From: CBDEGR01 sp965237895
Lineage (GTDB): Bacteria > Acidobacteriota > Terriglobia > UBA7540 > JAPUME01
DNA: 64,000 nt
Assembly: GCA_965237895.1 (NCBI GenBank)
Contig: CBDEGR010000002.1
Coordinates: forward strand, 186,001-250,000
Reading direction: 5' to 3'
Shown: piece after piece, positions 8,974 through 17,051 of the stretch
Layout of the letters: each line of letters begins with the position of its first letter
Position numbering within the stretch: the stretch's first letter is position 1
Notes under the pieces: model-generated
The model's input: the letters and a program-made list of their open reading frames with translations, nothing else
Database searches by the model: none
What the model was told of the DNA's origin: nothing
Position numbers and translations under genes: made by a program

Positions 8974-9481
8974 CTAGCCCGCCGGCCCCATCAAAGCCGA
9001 CGGTAGCCATAAAACGAGTTTGGGGAAAAGAGTGATGAGTGCCATCGTCGCGACATTCGTCGAAGAGGCACCGGTTATGCCGCTGGCGAACGCGGGCGGG
9101 TAGCCTCGCTTTTCCATCTCGGGGATCAATACGGAACCGATGGAGGCAGTGTCGGATGACGATAAGCCGGAGATTCCGCCGAACAACATACTGGCGAACA
9201 CGTTGACCAGCCCCAAGCCGCCCCGCAACCGGCCGACAAAGATCAGACTGAACTCGAGCAGTTGTGCCGTAATCCGGCTGGCGTTCATCACCAACCCCAT
9301 CAGAAGGATCGGAATCGATCTGTTTGAGATTCTCTTCCACTTTCTCAAGAAAAGAGACGTCCGCCGGCGTACCGGCGAGGGCTCTCTGTTGTCCGAGTAC
9401 ATTAAGATGGATCGGTAAAACCAGAAGTATCATTGCGAAAGTCTTCACTCCAGGGCGCAAAAAATAAGTTTGTTCGAGCAT
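8974..9481 (-). pseudogene. TRAP transporter large permease (DctM-like) remnant
   Basis: In one frame (8974 to about 9320) the minus strand encodes a clear middle piece of a DctM-type permease, including LASMLFGGISG-like FASMLFGGISGLSSSDTA and the phrase IGSVLIPEMEKRGYPPAFAS. The upstream part, from the ATG at 9481 (GGAAGG before it), runs in another frame and joins around 9320, so at least one frameshift is present. After ITGASS the sequence no longer follows the family and stops. A working DctM has over 400 residues with about twelve membrane helices; this is a fragment. No DctP or DctQ gene is nearby. Confidence 0.75.
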
Positions 9482-9917
9482 AATGATCTTCCTTCCAATT
9501 GAGTTTCCACTCGTCCCACACTTTGAAGAGAACCGCTCAATCCCTTCCCGGCGCGCATCCGCGAACCTCGGGAACCTTGAACGGTCGCTCCGGCTGCAAC
9601 ACTGCTGCAACAAGAAGGCCGCGGCGGTGTTGCCGAACCCCGGTTCCGGATCAGGAAGAGGAGGTTGTGAGGGGCAAGTGGGGGTGCGATTTGTTCCGCT
9701 TTGTATCCTGCCGGCCTGAATCTCCTTTACTCATGACCCGTTCCCCCAAGGAGAGGTAATACACAAAGAGAGCTGGTGGCTTACTCTTCTTTCCTCTGCC
9801 TTATGCATCGGCCTAAACCGGGACGGCTGCATGATTCCAAAAACAGTTAGAGAATGCGCGAGTAGGAAAAGCGGATTCGAAGGGCTTAGGACCGCACTCT
9901 TGGGTCCGCAGATGGGT

Positions 9918-9946
9918 TTGGCAATCGCTGACATTTCGGCTATAGT
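9918..9946 (+). promoter_or_regulatory. Promoter of transhydrogenase operon
   Basis: TTGGCA (9918-9923), 17 bp, then TATAGT (9941-9946). Transcription from about 9953 gives an 85-nt leader to pntAA. The leader contains a hairpin TTGGGG/CCCCAA (9991-10009) and ends in GGAG before the ATG. The rest of 9482-9917 holds no gene that I can support. Confidence 0.65.
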
Positions 9947-9990
9947 ACCAACCTGTATTTCCACTACGGGAGAGGGCGCACCAATGCCGA

Positions 9991-10009
9991 TTGGGGTGTG
10001 AAGCCCCAA
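9991..10009 (+). promoter_or_regulatory. Leader hairpin of pntAA
   Basis: Six-base-pair stem TTGGGG/CCCCAA with a 7-nt loop, 28 nt before the pntAA start. No T run follows, so it is not a simple terminator. A role in mRNA stability or regulation is possible but unproven. Confidence 0.35.
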
Positions 10010-10037
10010 CCGACTGCGCATTACTTTGGAGATTTAG

Positions 10038-11228
10038 ATGATCATCGGAGTACCTGTCGAGCGCTATGAGGATGAGCGGCGAGTTGCCCTGGTGCCGGCG
10101 GTCGTGCCTACCCTGGCCAAGGGCAGACTGGAGGTCCTGGTAGAACCGGGAGCGGGTCAGAGCGCCGGTTTCTCCGACACCGCATACGAGGAGCAGGGAG
10201 CCCGGCTTGCACCGGATCGGACCCAACTCTTCTCCTCGGCCGATGTGCTGGTCCAAGTGCACGGTCTGGGTACCAACTCTGTTAACGGCCGCGCCGATCT
10301 GGAGTTGGTACGCTCTGGTCAAGTATTGGTGGGGCTCCTTAACCCTTTGGGAGCCCCCGAAGCCGCCCAGGAACTTGCCGGCAGGGGCATCACCGCCTTC
10401 GCTCTGGAGCTGCTGCCACGGATCAGCCGGGCACAGCCTATGGATGCTCTGTCCTCAATGGCCACGATAGCAGGCTACAAGGCCGCTCTGCTGGCCGCCG
10501 GAACGCTCAAGAAGATGTACCCCATGATGATTACCGCTGCCGGGACCATCACCCCCGCCCGGGTTTTTGTGGTGGGGGCAGGCGTGGCCGGGCTCCAGGC
10601 CGTTGCCACCTCCCGCCGCCTAGGCGCAGTAGTACAGGCTTACGATGTCCGGCCAGCGGTAAAGGAGCAGGTGGAGAGCCTGGGCGCCAAGTTCCTGGAG
10701 CTGGAGTTGGAGACCGTGGAAGCTGAGGCGTCTGGAGGGTATGCCCGGGCCATGGACGATGAGTTCTACCGCCGCCAGAGAGAGATGATGAAACAAGGGG
10801 TAGCGGAAAGCGATGTGGTCATCACCACCGCGGCGATTCCCGGCAAAAAATCCCCGATACTACTCACCGACGAGATGATCCAGGGAATGCGGCCGGGGTC
10901 CGTCATCGTAGACCTGGCTGCCGAAGGGGGCGGTAACTGCGAGCCCACTCGGCCCCGGGAAACGGTGGAGGCCCACGGTGTCACCATCCTGGGGCCCATC
11001 AATCTCCCTTCCACCGTCCCCTACCCCGCCAGCCAGATGTACGCTAGAAACGTCACGGCGTTTCTACTGAATCTTGTCGAAGATGGTGAGCTTCGCCTCA
11101 ACCTGGAAGACCAAATCATTCGGGATACCCTCCTCACACACCAGGGAGAGGTAGTCAACCCCCCGGTGCGTGAGCTGCTGGGTTTACCCGCCTCCTCCAC
11201 GCCAACCGACGAAAGGAGTCGCTCCTGA
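10038..11228 (+). CDS. pntAA: NAD(P) transhydrogenase, alpha-1 subunit (NAD-binding domain I)
   Basis: This 396-residue soluble subunit binds NAD(H) in the proton-pumping transhydrogenase. It starts with the alanine dehydrogenase/PNT N-terminal domain (IGVPVERYEDERRVAL, then VEPGAGQSAGFSDTAYEEQGA). The Rossmann motif VVGAGVAGLQAVATSRRLGA follows with AYDVRP, then TTAAIPGKKSPILLT and VIVDLAAEGGGNCE. An SD GGAG lies six bases before the ATG. Its stop overlaps the start of pntAB by one base. The split alpha gene (domain I separate from membrane domain) resembles Rhodospirillum and Thermus-type enzymes rather than the fused E. coli PntA. Confidence 0.96.
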   Translation: MIIGVPVERYEDERRVALVPAVVPTLAKGRLEVLVEPGAGQSAGFSDTAYEEQGARLAPDRTQLFSSADVLVQVHGLGTNSVNGRADLELVRSGQVLVGLLNPLGAPEAAQELAGRGITAFALELLPRISRAQPMDALSSMATIAGYKAALLAAGTLKKMYPMMITAAGTITPARVFVVGAGVAGLQAVATSRRLGAVVQAYDVRPAVKEQVESLGAKFLELELETVEAEASGGYARAMDDEFYRRQREMMKQGVAESDVVITTAAIPGKKSPILLTDEMIQGMRPGSVIVDLAAEGGGNCEPTRPRETVEAHGVTILGPINLPSTVPYPASQMYARNVTAFLLNLVEDGELRLNLEDQIIRDTLLTHQGEVVNPPVRELLGLPASSTPTDERSRS

Positions 11229-11530
11229 TGGATGCATTCGTTTTGGCTCTGAGCATATTCGTGCTGGCCCTCTTTGTGGGCTTTGAGGTGATCACCAAGG
11301 TGCCGCCTCTTCTGCACACCCCCCTCATGTCCGGAGCGAACGCCATCTCCGGCATTACGCTGGTGGGGACGTTGGTGACCTCGGGCGTCCAGCTCACTAC
11401 CTTCACCACGATTCTAGGGTTCATCGCCGTGGCCATGGCGACGGCCAACGTAGTGGGAGGCTTCCTGGTAACGCACCGTATGCTGGGAATGTTCCACGGA
11501 AAGGAAAAGGATGCCCGAAGGGTACATTAA
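11228..11530 (+). CDS. pntAB: NAD(P) transhydrogenase, alpha-2 subunit (membrane)
   Basis: A 100-residue membrane protein with three predicted helices and the family phrase GFEVITKVPPLLHTPLMSG followed by NAISGITLVG. It forms part of the proton channel (domain II) with the N-terminal part of PntB. It overlaps pntAA by one base at its start and pntB by 20 bp at its end, so the three genes are translationally coupled. Confidence 0.96.
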   Translation: MDAFVLALSIFVLALFVGFEVITKVPPLLHTPLMSGANAISGITLVGTLVTSGVQLTTFTTILGFIAVAMATANVVGGFLVTHRMLGMFHGKEKDARRVH

Positions 11531-12911
11531 CCTTTTCTATCTCGCCGCTGCGGTTCTCTTCATCTTCAGCCTGAAGGGACTGTCCCATCCCCGCAAGGCG
11601 GTGCGGGGTAACCTCATGGGGTCCGCAGGCATGCTTTTGGCCATTGTGGTTACCCTGCTGGACAGGCGCATCGTCAGCTTTGAGGTCATCGTAGCAGGTT
11701 TAGTGGTGGGGGCCTTCATCGGCGCGGTCATGGCCTACCGAGCCCCCTTGACTGCCATTCCCCAAGTAGTCGCCATCTTCAACGGCTTCGGAGGCGGCGC
11801 CTCGGCCCTGGCGGTTGGGGCTGCTCTGGAGGAGGCTCTCAAGGGAGGGTTTGTCGAAGAGATGTCTGTTCAGTTCACTGTGGCCGCAGCGCTCTCTGGG
11901 CTCATCGGCGGCGTCTCCTTCACCGGGAGCGCGATCGCCTTTGGCAAACTTCAGGGACTCGTCAAAGAGCGACCCATCCTACTGCCGGGCCGGCACGTCT
12001 TGAACGCGGCGCTGCTATTGGCTTGTCTGGGTATGAGTGTCTGGCTGGTGGTGGTTCCCACCTCCTCGGTTGCCTTCTGGGCCTTGACCGGGTGTGCCTT
12101 GGTCCTGGGGATTATGGTTGTGATCCCCATCGGCGGGGCCGACATGCCCGTGGTGATCTCCCTCCTGAACGCATACTCAGGACTGGCGGCTGCCGGTCAC
12201 GGTTGGGTTCTCAACAACAGCGTGCTCATCATTGCCGGCTCGTTGGTGGGCGCGGCGGGGTTCATCCTCACCGCCCTGATGTGCCGGGCCATGAACCGCT
12301 CCCTCCCGAACATCATCTTCGCTGGAGTAGGTGCGGTCGTCGCCACGGAAGCGGAGAGCGAAGACATTTACGCCGGTCGAGTGAAAGCGGCTTCGCCCGA
12401 GGAGGTGGCGATTTTATTGGACGGCGCCCGGCGGGTGGTCATCGCCCCCGGTTACGGGACGGCCGTCGCTCAGGCCCAGTACGCCATCCAGGAACTGACG
12501 AACCTGCTCGAATCCAAAGGAGTGGAGGTCGAGTTTGCGATTCATCCCGTTGCCGGCCGAATGCCGGGACACATGAACGTCCTGCTGGCAGAGGCCAACA
12601 TCCCCTACGAGAAGCTGAAGGAAATGGACGAGATCAACCCCACCTTTCGGCAAACGGATGTGGCGCTGGTTATCGGGGCCAACGATGTGGTCAATCCCCT
12701 GGCGCGAAATGAAGACCCATCCATTCCCATTGCCGGCATGCCGATCCTCAACGTTGACCAGGCCCGTTCCGTTGTCATCATCAAGCGCAGCCTCAGCCCG
12801 GGATTTGCTGGAATTGCCAATCCCCTGTTTGCTGCCGACAATTCTCTTATGCTCTTTGGCGATGGGAAGAAGATGGTGATGGACCTCACGGCCGCTCTCA
12901 AGGAGACCTAG
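11511..12911 (+). CDS. pntB: NAD(P) transhydrogenase, beta subunit
   Basis: The 466-residue subunit has about eight membrane helices (residues 1-260) and a C-terminal NADP-binding domain III with VVIAPGYGTAVAQAQYAIQE, HPVAGRMPGHMNVLLAEA, VIGANDVVNP and MPILNVDQARSVVIIKRS. These are hallmark PntB sequences. The complex uses the proton gradient to reduce NADP from NADH. The start lies inside the end of pntAB; AAGGAAAAGG precedes it. All three genes are intact although the genes on both sides (TRAP permease, CBS protein) are decayed. Confidence 0.97.
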   Translation: MPEGYINLFYLAAAVLFIFSLKGLSHPRKAVRGNLMGSAGMLLAIVVTLLDRRIVSFEVIVAGLVVGAFIGAVMAYRAPLTAIPQVVAIFNGFGGGASALAVGAALEEALKGGFVEEMSVQFTVAAALSGLIGGVSFTGSAIAFGKLQGLVKERPILLPGRHVLNAALLLACLGMSVWLVVVPTSSVAFWALTGCALVLGIMVVIPIGGADMPVVISLLNAYSGLAAAGHGWVLNNSVLIIAGSLVGAAGFILTALMCRAMNRSLPNIIFAGVGAVVATEAESEDIYAGRVKAASPEEVAILLDGARRVVIAPGYGTAVAQAQYAIQELTNLLESKGVEVEFAIHPVAGRMPGHMNVLLAEANIPYEKLKEMDEINPTFRQTDVALVIGANDVVNPLARNEDPSIPIAGMPILNVDQARSVVIIKRSLSPGFAGIANPLFAADNSLMLFGDGKKMVMDLTAALKET

Positions 12912-12992
12912 GGACCGCGGGTGAGCATCCCCAAGTGCATCTTTAAAAGGCGGCCCCCTGACGGAGGTCTTCCAGCTAAATTCGGCAGGGTT

Positions 12993-13190
12993 TCATGCCG
13001 GGTACTTTCCGGTGATATAGTTCTCCATCTGGCCTATGGTTTCCTCTTGCACGGAGATGATCCAGTGCACTAGATCCCTAATGGAAACAACTCCCACCAC
13101 TTTCTCGCTTTCAATTACCGGAAGATGACGTATGTTGAGTTCGCCGAGGATCCTTCGGGTAAATTCCTTTCCGTACAAAATGTCCGTCAT
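12993..13190 (-). pseudogene. CBS-domain protein, C-terminal remnant
   Basis: The minus strand encodes a half CBS motif: IRHLPVIESEKVVGVVSIRDL, then a tail IISVQEETIGQMENYITG typical of small two-CBS signalling proteins. Upstream of the ATG at 13190 there is an in-frame TGA 15 bases before, and the residues before IRHLPV do not match the family, so the first CBS repeat is missing. It faces the end of pntB and overlaps the upstream region of the porin gene, which probably took over this space. Confidence 0.6.
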
Positions 13191-13256
13191 TCGGGCACAC
13201 TGCTTTCATCCGTTTTTTTGTATACTGTTTCGACAATCATCCTCTGGAGAAACGGA

Positions 13257-14564
13257 CTGGACAAAGACAATCGGCTTGCCCCCCTGCTCTCGGCGCTGGG
13301 GATGACTCTGTTCTTTTTCACCCCCGGCTTTGCGGAGGAAGCCGAAAAGAAATCGAGCGGGGAAAAAGAGGAAGTGAAAACGATACGAACGACGACTCTC
13401 CTCCACGCGAATCCGGCGGCGGGGCAGAGCCCGGCGGCTCAGGAAAAGGAAGTCTCCCTGACCGCCGGATGGGAGGGCGGCCATCCCACCATCCGCAGCA
13501 CGGACGGCAATTTCCTGATGCGGTTCGGCGGCAGAATGCAGCTCGACTATCGCGGCTACACGGGAGCCGATGCTCCCACCAGCACCTTCCTCATCCGCAG
13601 GGCAAGGCTCGAAGTCGATGGGAATCTGTACAAGAATTTTGAATACAAAATTCAGGCGGAATTCGCCGACACGGGCAGCCAACTGCTCCGCGACGCCTTC
13701 CTGAACGTGAACTACACCGAGAAATTCCAGGTGATGGCCGGCCATTTCGAGCCGCCCTTCAGCCAGGAAGAGCTCCAAACTTCAAAGTACATCGACTTCG
13801 TCGAGCGCTCCAGCGTCGGAAATCTGGTTCCCGACCGCTCGCCCGGCGTGATGGCGCACGGCGCGCTCCGCGATGGGCTCATCGGTTATGAGGTAGGGGC
13901 CTTCAACGGGCAAGGAATTCTCGGCAATGCGACCGACGGACGGCCGGAAGTTTTCGGACGGCTCCGGGTTACGCCTTGGAAGACCGCCGCCGGGCAATTC
14001 AGCTTCGGCGGCGCGGTCTCGAACGGCAAGAATGGAGAGGGGGAGAGCTTTCGCGGGCGAGCCGCAAGCCAAAGCTTCACCTTCTTCGACCGCGTGCCGG
14101 TTTTGGGTGAAGTTCAACGCTACAACGCCGAATTCTGGTGGACCTATCAGAGCTTCTCCCTGCGCGGCGAATACGACCAGAGCAATCAATTCCGCGAAGG
14201 TTTGGGCGGTGGCGGTGGGAACCTTCCCGGCGTCATCGGCAAGGGCTTTGTGTTTCAGGCCACCTATCTACTGACCGGAGAAAAGAAAGGCCTCCAGGGA
14301 ATCAAGCCTCTGCGCAATTTCCGCGACGGCGGCGGACTTGGCGCTTGGGAAGTGGCGGGGCGCTTTGAGCGTCTCCAGTTGGACGACGATGTGAACTCCA
14401 ACCATGCCACGGCCTGGACCCTGGGCGTGAACTGGTGGCTGAACAAATTCGTGCGCTACCAAGCCAACGTCGCCTTTGAGCGGTTCCATGACCCGCTCCG
14501 CGCGCCCGAACCCGGCAATCCGGACCACGTGGGGTTTCTTAGCCGGATTCAGGTGATCTTTTAA
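13257..14564 (+). CDS. OprP/OprO-family phosphate-selective porin
   Basis: A secreted beta-barrel of about 435 residues. The family is shown by RFGGRMQLDYRGY, TFLIRRARLEVDGNLYKNFEYKIQAEF, GHFEPPFSQEELQTSKYIDF-like strands, and WWLNKFVRYQANV near the end. The protein ends in Phe, as outer-membrane barrels do. The start is uncertain. The frame is open from an ATG at 13125, but that stretch overlaps the CBS remnant. A signal peptide (LAPLLSALGMTLFFF ending near GFA-EEA) begins just after a CTG at 13257 that has GGAG ten bases upstream; an ATG at 13302 would cut the signal. I chose the CTG. TATACT at 13221-13226 may be the promoter. Substrate may be phosphate or other anions. Confidence 0.8.
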   Translation: MDKDNRLAPLLSALGMTLFFFTPGFAEEAEKKSSGEKEEVKTIRTTTLLHANPAAGQSPAAQEKEVSLTAGWEGGHPTIRSTDGNFLMRFGGRMQLDYRGYTGADAPTSTFLIRRARLEVDGNLYKNFEYKIQAEFADTGSQLLRDAFLNVNYTEKFQVMAGHFEPPFSQEELQTSKYIDFVERSSVGNLVPDRSPGVMAHGALRDGLIGYEVGAFNGQGILGNATDGRPEVFGRLRVTPWKTAAGQFSFGGAVSNGKNGEGESFRGRAASQSFTFFDRVPVLGEVQRYNAEFWWTYQSFSLRGEYDQSNQFREGLGGGGGNLPGVIGKGFVFQATYLLTGEKKGLQGIKPLRNFRDGGGLGAWEVAGRFERLQLDDDVNSNHATAWTLGVNWWLNKFVRYQANVAFERFHDPLRAPEPGNPDHVGFLSRIQVIF

Positions 14565-14637
14565 CTGTCCCATTTCTCCACTGAATCGGCTTTTTACCCT
14601 GATAAAACCTCCTTTTGTGCCGTTCTATTTTAAAGAG

Positions 14638-14667
14638 TTGATTGGAAACGATATACGCCATTATGAT
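14638..14667 (+). promoter_or_regulatory. Putative promoter of desaturase gene
   Basis: TTGATT (14638-14643), 18 bp, TATGAT (14662-14667), in the 250-bp gap between the porin and the desaturase. It would give a leader of about 145 nt. Confidence 0.35.
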
Positions 14668-14817
14668 ACCCTGCCTGCTGCTTCCCAACAGCGAAGGGCA
14701 ATCCTTTGCGAAGGCGTAGGGGAGGAACGGCACGGGCCGGCCCGAATTGCAAATCAATACTGGGTGAATCTTTTTGAGTGAACCCATCGGCACAAATCAC
14801 CAATAAGGAAAAATCGG

Positions 14818-15867
14818 ATGACTGTTGACTTAGCTCAAATTCCAGCGGAACTCGATCAAGAAAAAAAGGGGGTGACGCTGTTCGCCCAATTAAGCCGGCT
14901 GATTCAGGAAAACGGCCTGTTCAAAAAACAGCCCCGGTATTTTGCCTTCAAAATACCATTGACGCTGTGCCTCCTGATTCCCGGCATTGCCATCGTCATG
15001 CTGACGGAAAACCTCTGGTTGCAAATTTTGAATGCTTTCTTCCTGGCGATCATCTCGACACAGATCGGATTCCTCGGCCACGATGCGGGGCACCGGCAGA
15101 TTTTCCAATCTGCCGCCAAGGACGACCTTCTGGCGACGCTTTTAGTCCCCTTGGTCGGCGTCAGTTCTTCCTGGTGGACGGACACGCATAACCGGCATCA
15201 CCGCCATCCCAACCAGGTCGGCTCCGATCCCGCCATCGAGTTCGACCTTCTTGCGTTTTCCGATGTGCAAGCTTCGCGCAAGAAGAGCCGAGTGCAGCGC
15301 GCCCTGGTGCGCTATCAGGCTTTCTACTTCCTCCCCTTGGCTCTCGCCTACTCGCTCCAGATGCGGATCAGCAGCATCAAGTTCCTGCTAAAAGGCACCG
15401 CAAGGTATCCCCGTTTGGAATCTTTCCTGTTCGTGCTGCATTTCCCGCTCTATTTCGCTCTCCTGTTTTCTCAACTGAGCCCGTGGGCCGCCGTCGCGTT
15501 CATCCTGGTCCATCAGTCTCTCTTCAGTCTCTTCCTGCTTTCGGCTTTCGGTCCCAACCACAAAGGGATGCCCGTCCTCGAAGCAGATCATCAATTGGAT
15601 TACATTCATCAGCAGGTCTCGACGGCGCAGAACCTTCAATCCGGTCCTTTTACCGATTTCTGGTTCGGCGGCCTCAACTACCAGATTGAGCATCACCTGT
15701 TTTGCGACATCCCCCGAAACAAATTAAAGGCGGCTCAGAAGATCATCAAACCCTTCTGTAAGAAGAACTCCATCCCTTACCGGGAAGCCAAAGCGCCCAG
15801 GTGTTACTGGGATTTGTTGAAATTCCTGCACCAGACCGGTGCGCCTTTACGGCAGAAGAGGACCTAA
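14818..15867 (+). CDS. Membrane fatty-acid (acyl-lipid) desaturase
   Basis: A 349-residue di-iron desaturase with all three histidine boxes: HDAGH (residues 88-92), HNRHH (124-128) and QIEHH (289-293). The Gln in the third box is typical of acyl-lipid delta-6-like front-end desaturases, but no cytochrome b5 domain is fused, so an external electron donor is needed. Hydrophobic helices lie between and around the boxes (about 40-85 and 165-235). AAGGAA stands before the ATG. It introduces double bonds into membrane lipids. The cold-shock gene follows downstream, which fits a cold-response role, although regioselectivity cannot be predicted here. Confidence 0.93.
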   Translation: MTVDLAQIPAELDQEKKGVTLFAQLSRLIQENGLFKKQPRYFAFKIPLTLCLLIPGIAIVMLTENLWLQILNAFFLAIISTQIGFLGHDAGHRQIFQSAAKDDLLATLLVPLVGVSSSWWTDTHNRHHRHPNQVGSDPAIEFDLLAFSDVQASRKKSRVQRALVRYQAFYFLPLALAYSLQMRISSIKFLLKGTARYPRLESFLFVLHFPLYFALLFSQLSPWAAVAFILVHQSLFSLFLLSAFGPNHKGMPVLEADHQLDYIHQQVSTAQNLQSGPFTDFWFGGLNYQIEHHLFCDIPRNKLKAAQKIIKPFCKKNSIPYREAKAPRCYWDLLKFLHQTGAPLRQKRT

Positions 15868-15985
15868 TCTGAAATCGTTCACCGACCTTTTTTCATTATA
15901 AGTCGTTTATTTTAATGGGTCTGCAGGCCCCCAGGGAGGATGGGCGGGAGGGGATTATTTCCTTTCGCGAAGCTGCGAAAAAATA

Positions 15986-15994
15986 TGGTATACT
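15986..15994 (+). promoter_or_regulatory. Extended -10 promoter of cold-shock gene
   Basis: TGGTATACT is an extended -10 element (TGn plus TATACT at 15989-15994) with no good -35. It would give a leader of about 160 nt before the csp start at 16162. A long 5' leader is the known site of cold regulation in cspA-type messengers. Confidence 0.45.
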
Positions 15995-16161
15995 GCTGGG
16001 GCAGTTTGTAATTGTAATTCCCGTGAGTTTCACATCAGATATAAAGTAGCTCTTCCGATTGCTCCTTCCTTTTGTGGCCTGCGGTGTTACAGCAGGTCGT
16101 CCGGCAAAACGCCTGAAACCTACGCGCAAATTGCCAAATCAACGAAAAGGATGTTTTGAAC

Positions 16162-16365
16162 ATGAAAGAGCAAGGAACTGTAAAGTGGTTTAAGGCCGAA
16201 AAAGGTTACGGGTTTATCCAACGGGAATCCGGTGACGATGTATTCGTTCACTTTTCCGCCATTCAGGGCGACGGCTATCGTTCCCTCGAGGAGGGGGACC
16301 GAGTGAGCTTTGACGTGACCAAGGGACCGAAGGGTCTGCAAGCGGAAAACGTCGAGCGCGGCTAA
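16162..16365 (+). CDS. cspA: Cold-shock domain protein
   Basis: A 67-residue single cold-shock domain. RNP1 is KGYGFIQ and RNP2 is VFVHFSAI, both intact, with the opening phrase GTVKWFKAEKG. The family binds single-stranded RNA and DNA as an RNA chaperone. A TTG lies two codons upstream, but the ATG at 16162 is chosen because AAAAGG sits upstream and MKEQGTVKWF is the standard start. Single gene with its own leader and a hairpin just after the stop. Confidence 0.96.
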   Translation: MKEQGTVKWFKAEKGYGFIQRESGDDVFVHFSAIQGDGYRSLEEGDRVSFDVTKGPKGLQAENVERG

Positions 16366-16372
16366 CTGTACC

Positions 16373-16404
16373 GGCACGGGTGGCCCGCCAGGGCCGCCCG
16401 TGCC
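16373..16404 (+). terminator. Hairpin after cold-shock gene
   Basis: GGCACGGG pairs with CCCGTGCC, and GGCCC with GGGCC inside it, giving a strong stem 8 nt after the csp stop. No T run follows, so termination would be inefficient or factor-dependent. Confidence 0.5.
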
Positions 16405-16474
16405 CATTGCTCGACAAAGGTCAATCTCCATCATGCAACACGATTCTTAAATCCATCGAAAGCACCGTTCAAAA

Positions 16475-16900
16475 ATGACTGTTCCTTTGACTGAAAGATC
16501 GAATGGGAAGGATTTGGATCATTCCTCGGGGTCGGCGGACCGGACGCAAGATCCGGTGTGGATGTATCTGCGCGAAATGGGCGTTGTGCCCCTGCTCAGC
16601 CGCGAAGGCGAGGTGACCCTCGCCAAGCGCATTGAACAGGGACAGTGGAAAATTCTGAAGGAACTTTCCCGATCCCCATTGATCTTGTGCGAGGTGAACC
16701 GTCTTGCCGAAGCGGTCGAATCGGGCGCGAAGAGCTTCCCAGTCGATGAGCCTACGGAGGACGGCGTTCCCACGCGAAGGGATGTCTTCCTCGGGGTCGG
16801 CGGACCGGACGCAAGATCCGGTGTGGATGTATCTGCGCGAAATGGGCGTTGTGCCCCTGCTCAGCCGCGAAGGCGAGGTGACCCTCGCCAAGCGCATTGA
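16475..16900 (+). pseudogene. Sigma-70 factor, original 5' end, cut by frame-shifting duplication
   Basis: The ATG at 16475 opens the natural N-terminus (MTVPLTERSNGKDLDHSSGS) and runs through region 1.2 in the first copy of a 265-bp duplicated unit. Because 265 is not a multiple of three, the frame is lost at the copy junction (16787) and stops at 16900. If one copy is removed in silico, this start joins the sigma-factor frame ending at 18215 without a break. Confidence 0.8.
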
Positions 16901-17051
16901 ACAGGGACAGTGGAAAATTCTGAAGGAACTTTCCCGATCCCCATTGATCTTGTGCGAGGTGAACCGTCTTGCCGAAGCGGTCGAATCGGGCGCGAAGAGC
17001 TTCCCAGTCGATGAGCCTACGGAGGACGGCGTTCCCACGCGAAGGGATGTC
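16522..17051 (+). repeat. Exact 265-bp tandem duplication within sigma factor gene
   Basis: Copies 16522-16786 and 16787-17051 are identical as far as I can read them. Only about two bases of the unit start (TT) recur after copy 2, though the near match TTCCTC/TTTCTC at the ends could be microhomology. The period gives a +1 shift between copies. Confidence 0.95.

Noticed and set aside
9731..10021. Minus-strand open frames upstream of pntAA
   Set aside because: They overlap a near-consensus promoter for pntAA and have no protein-like features.
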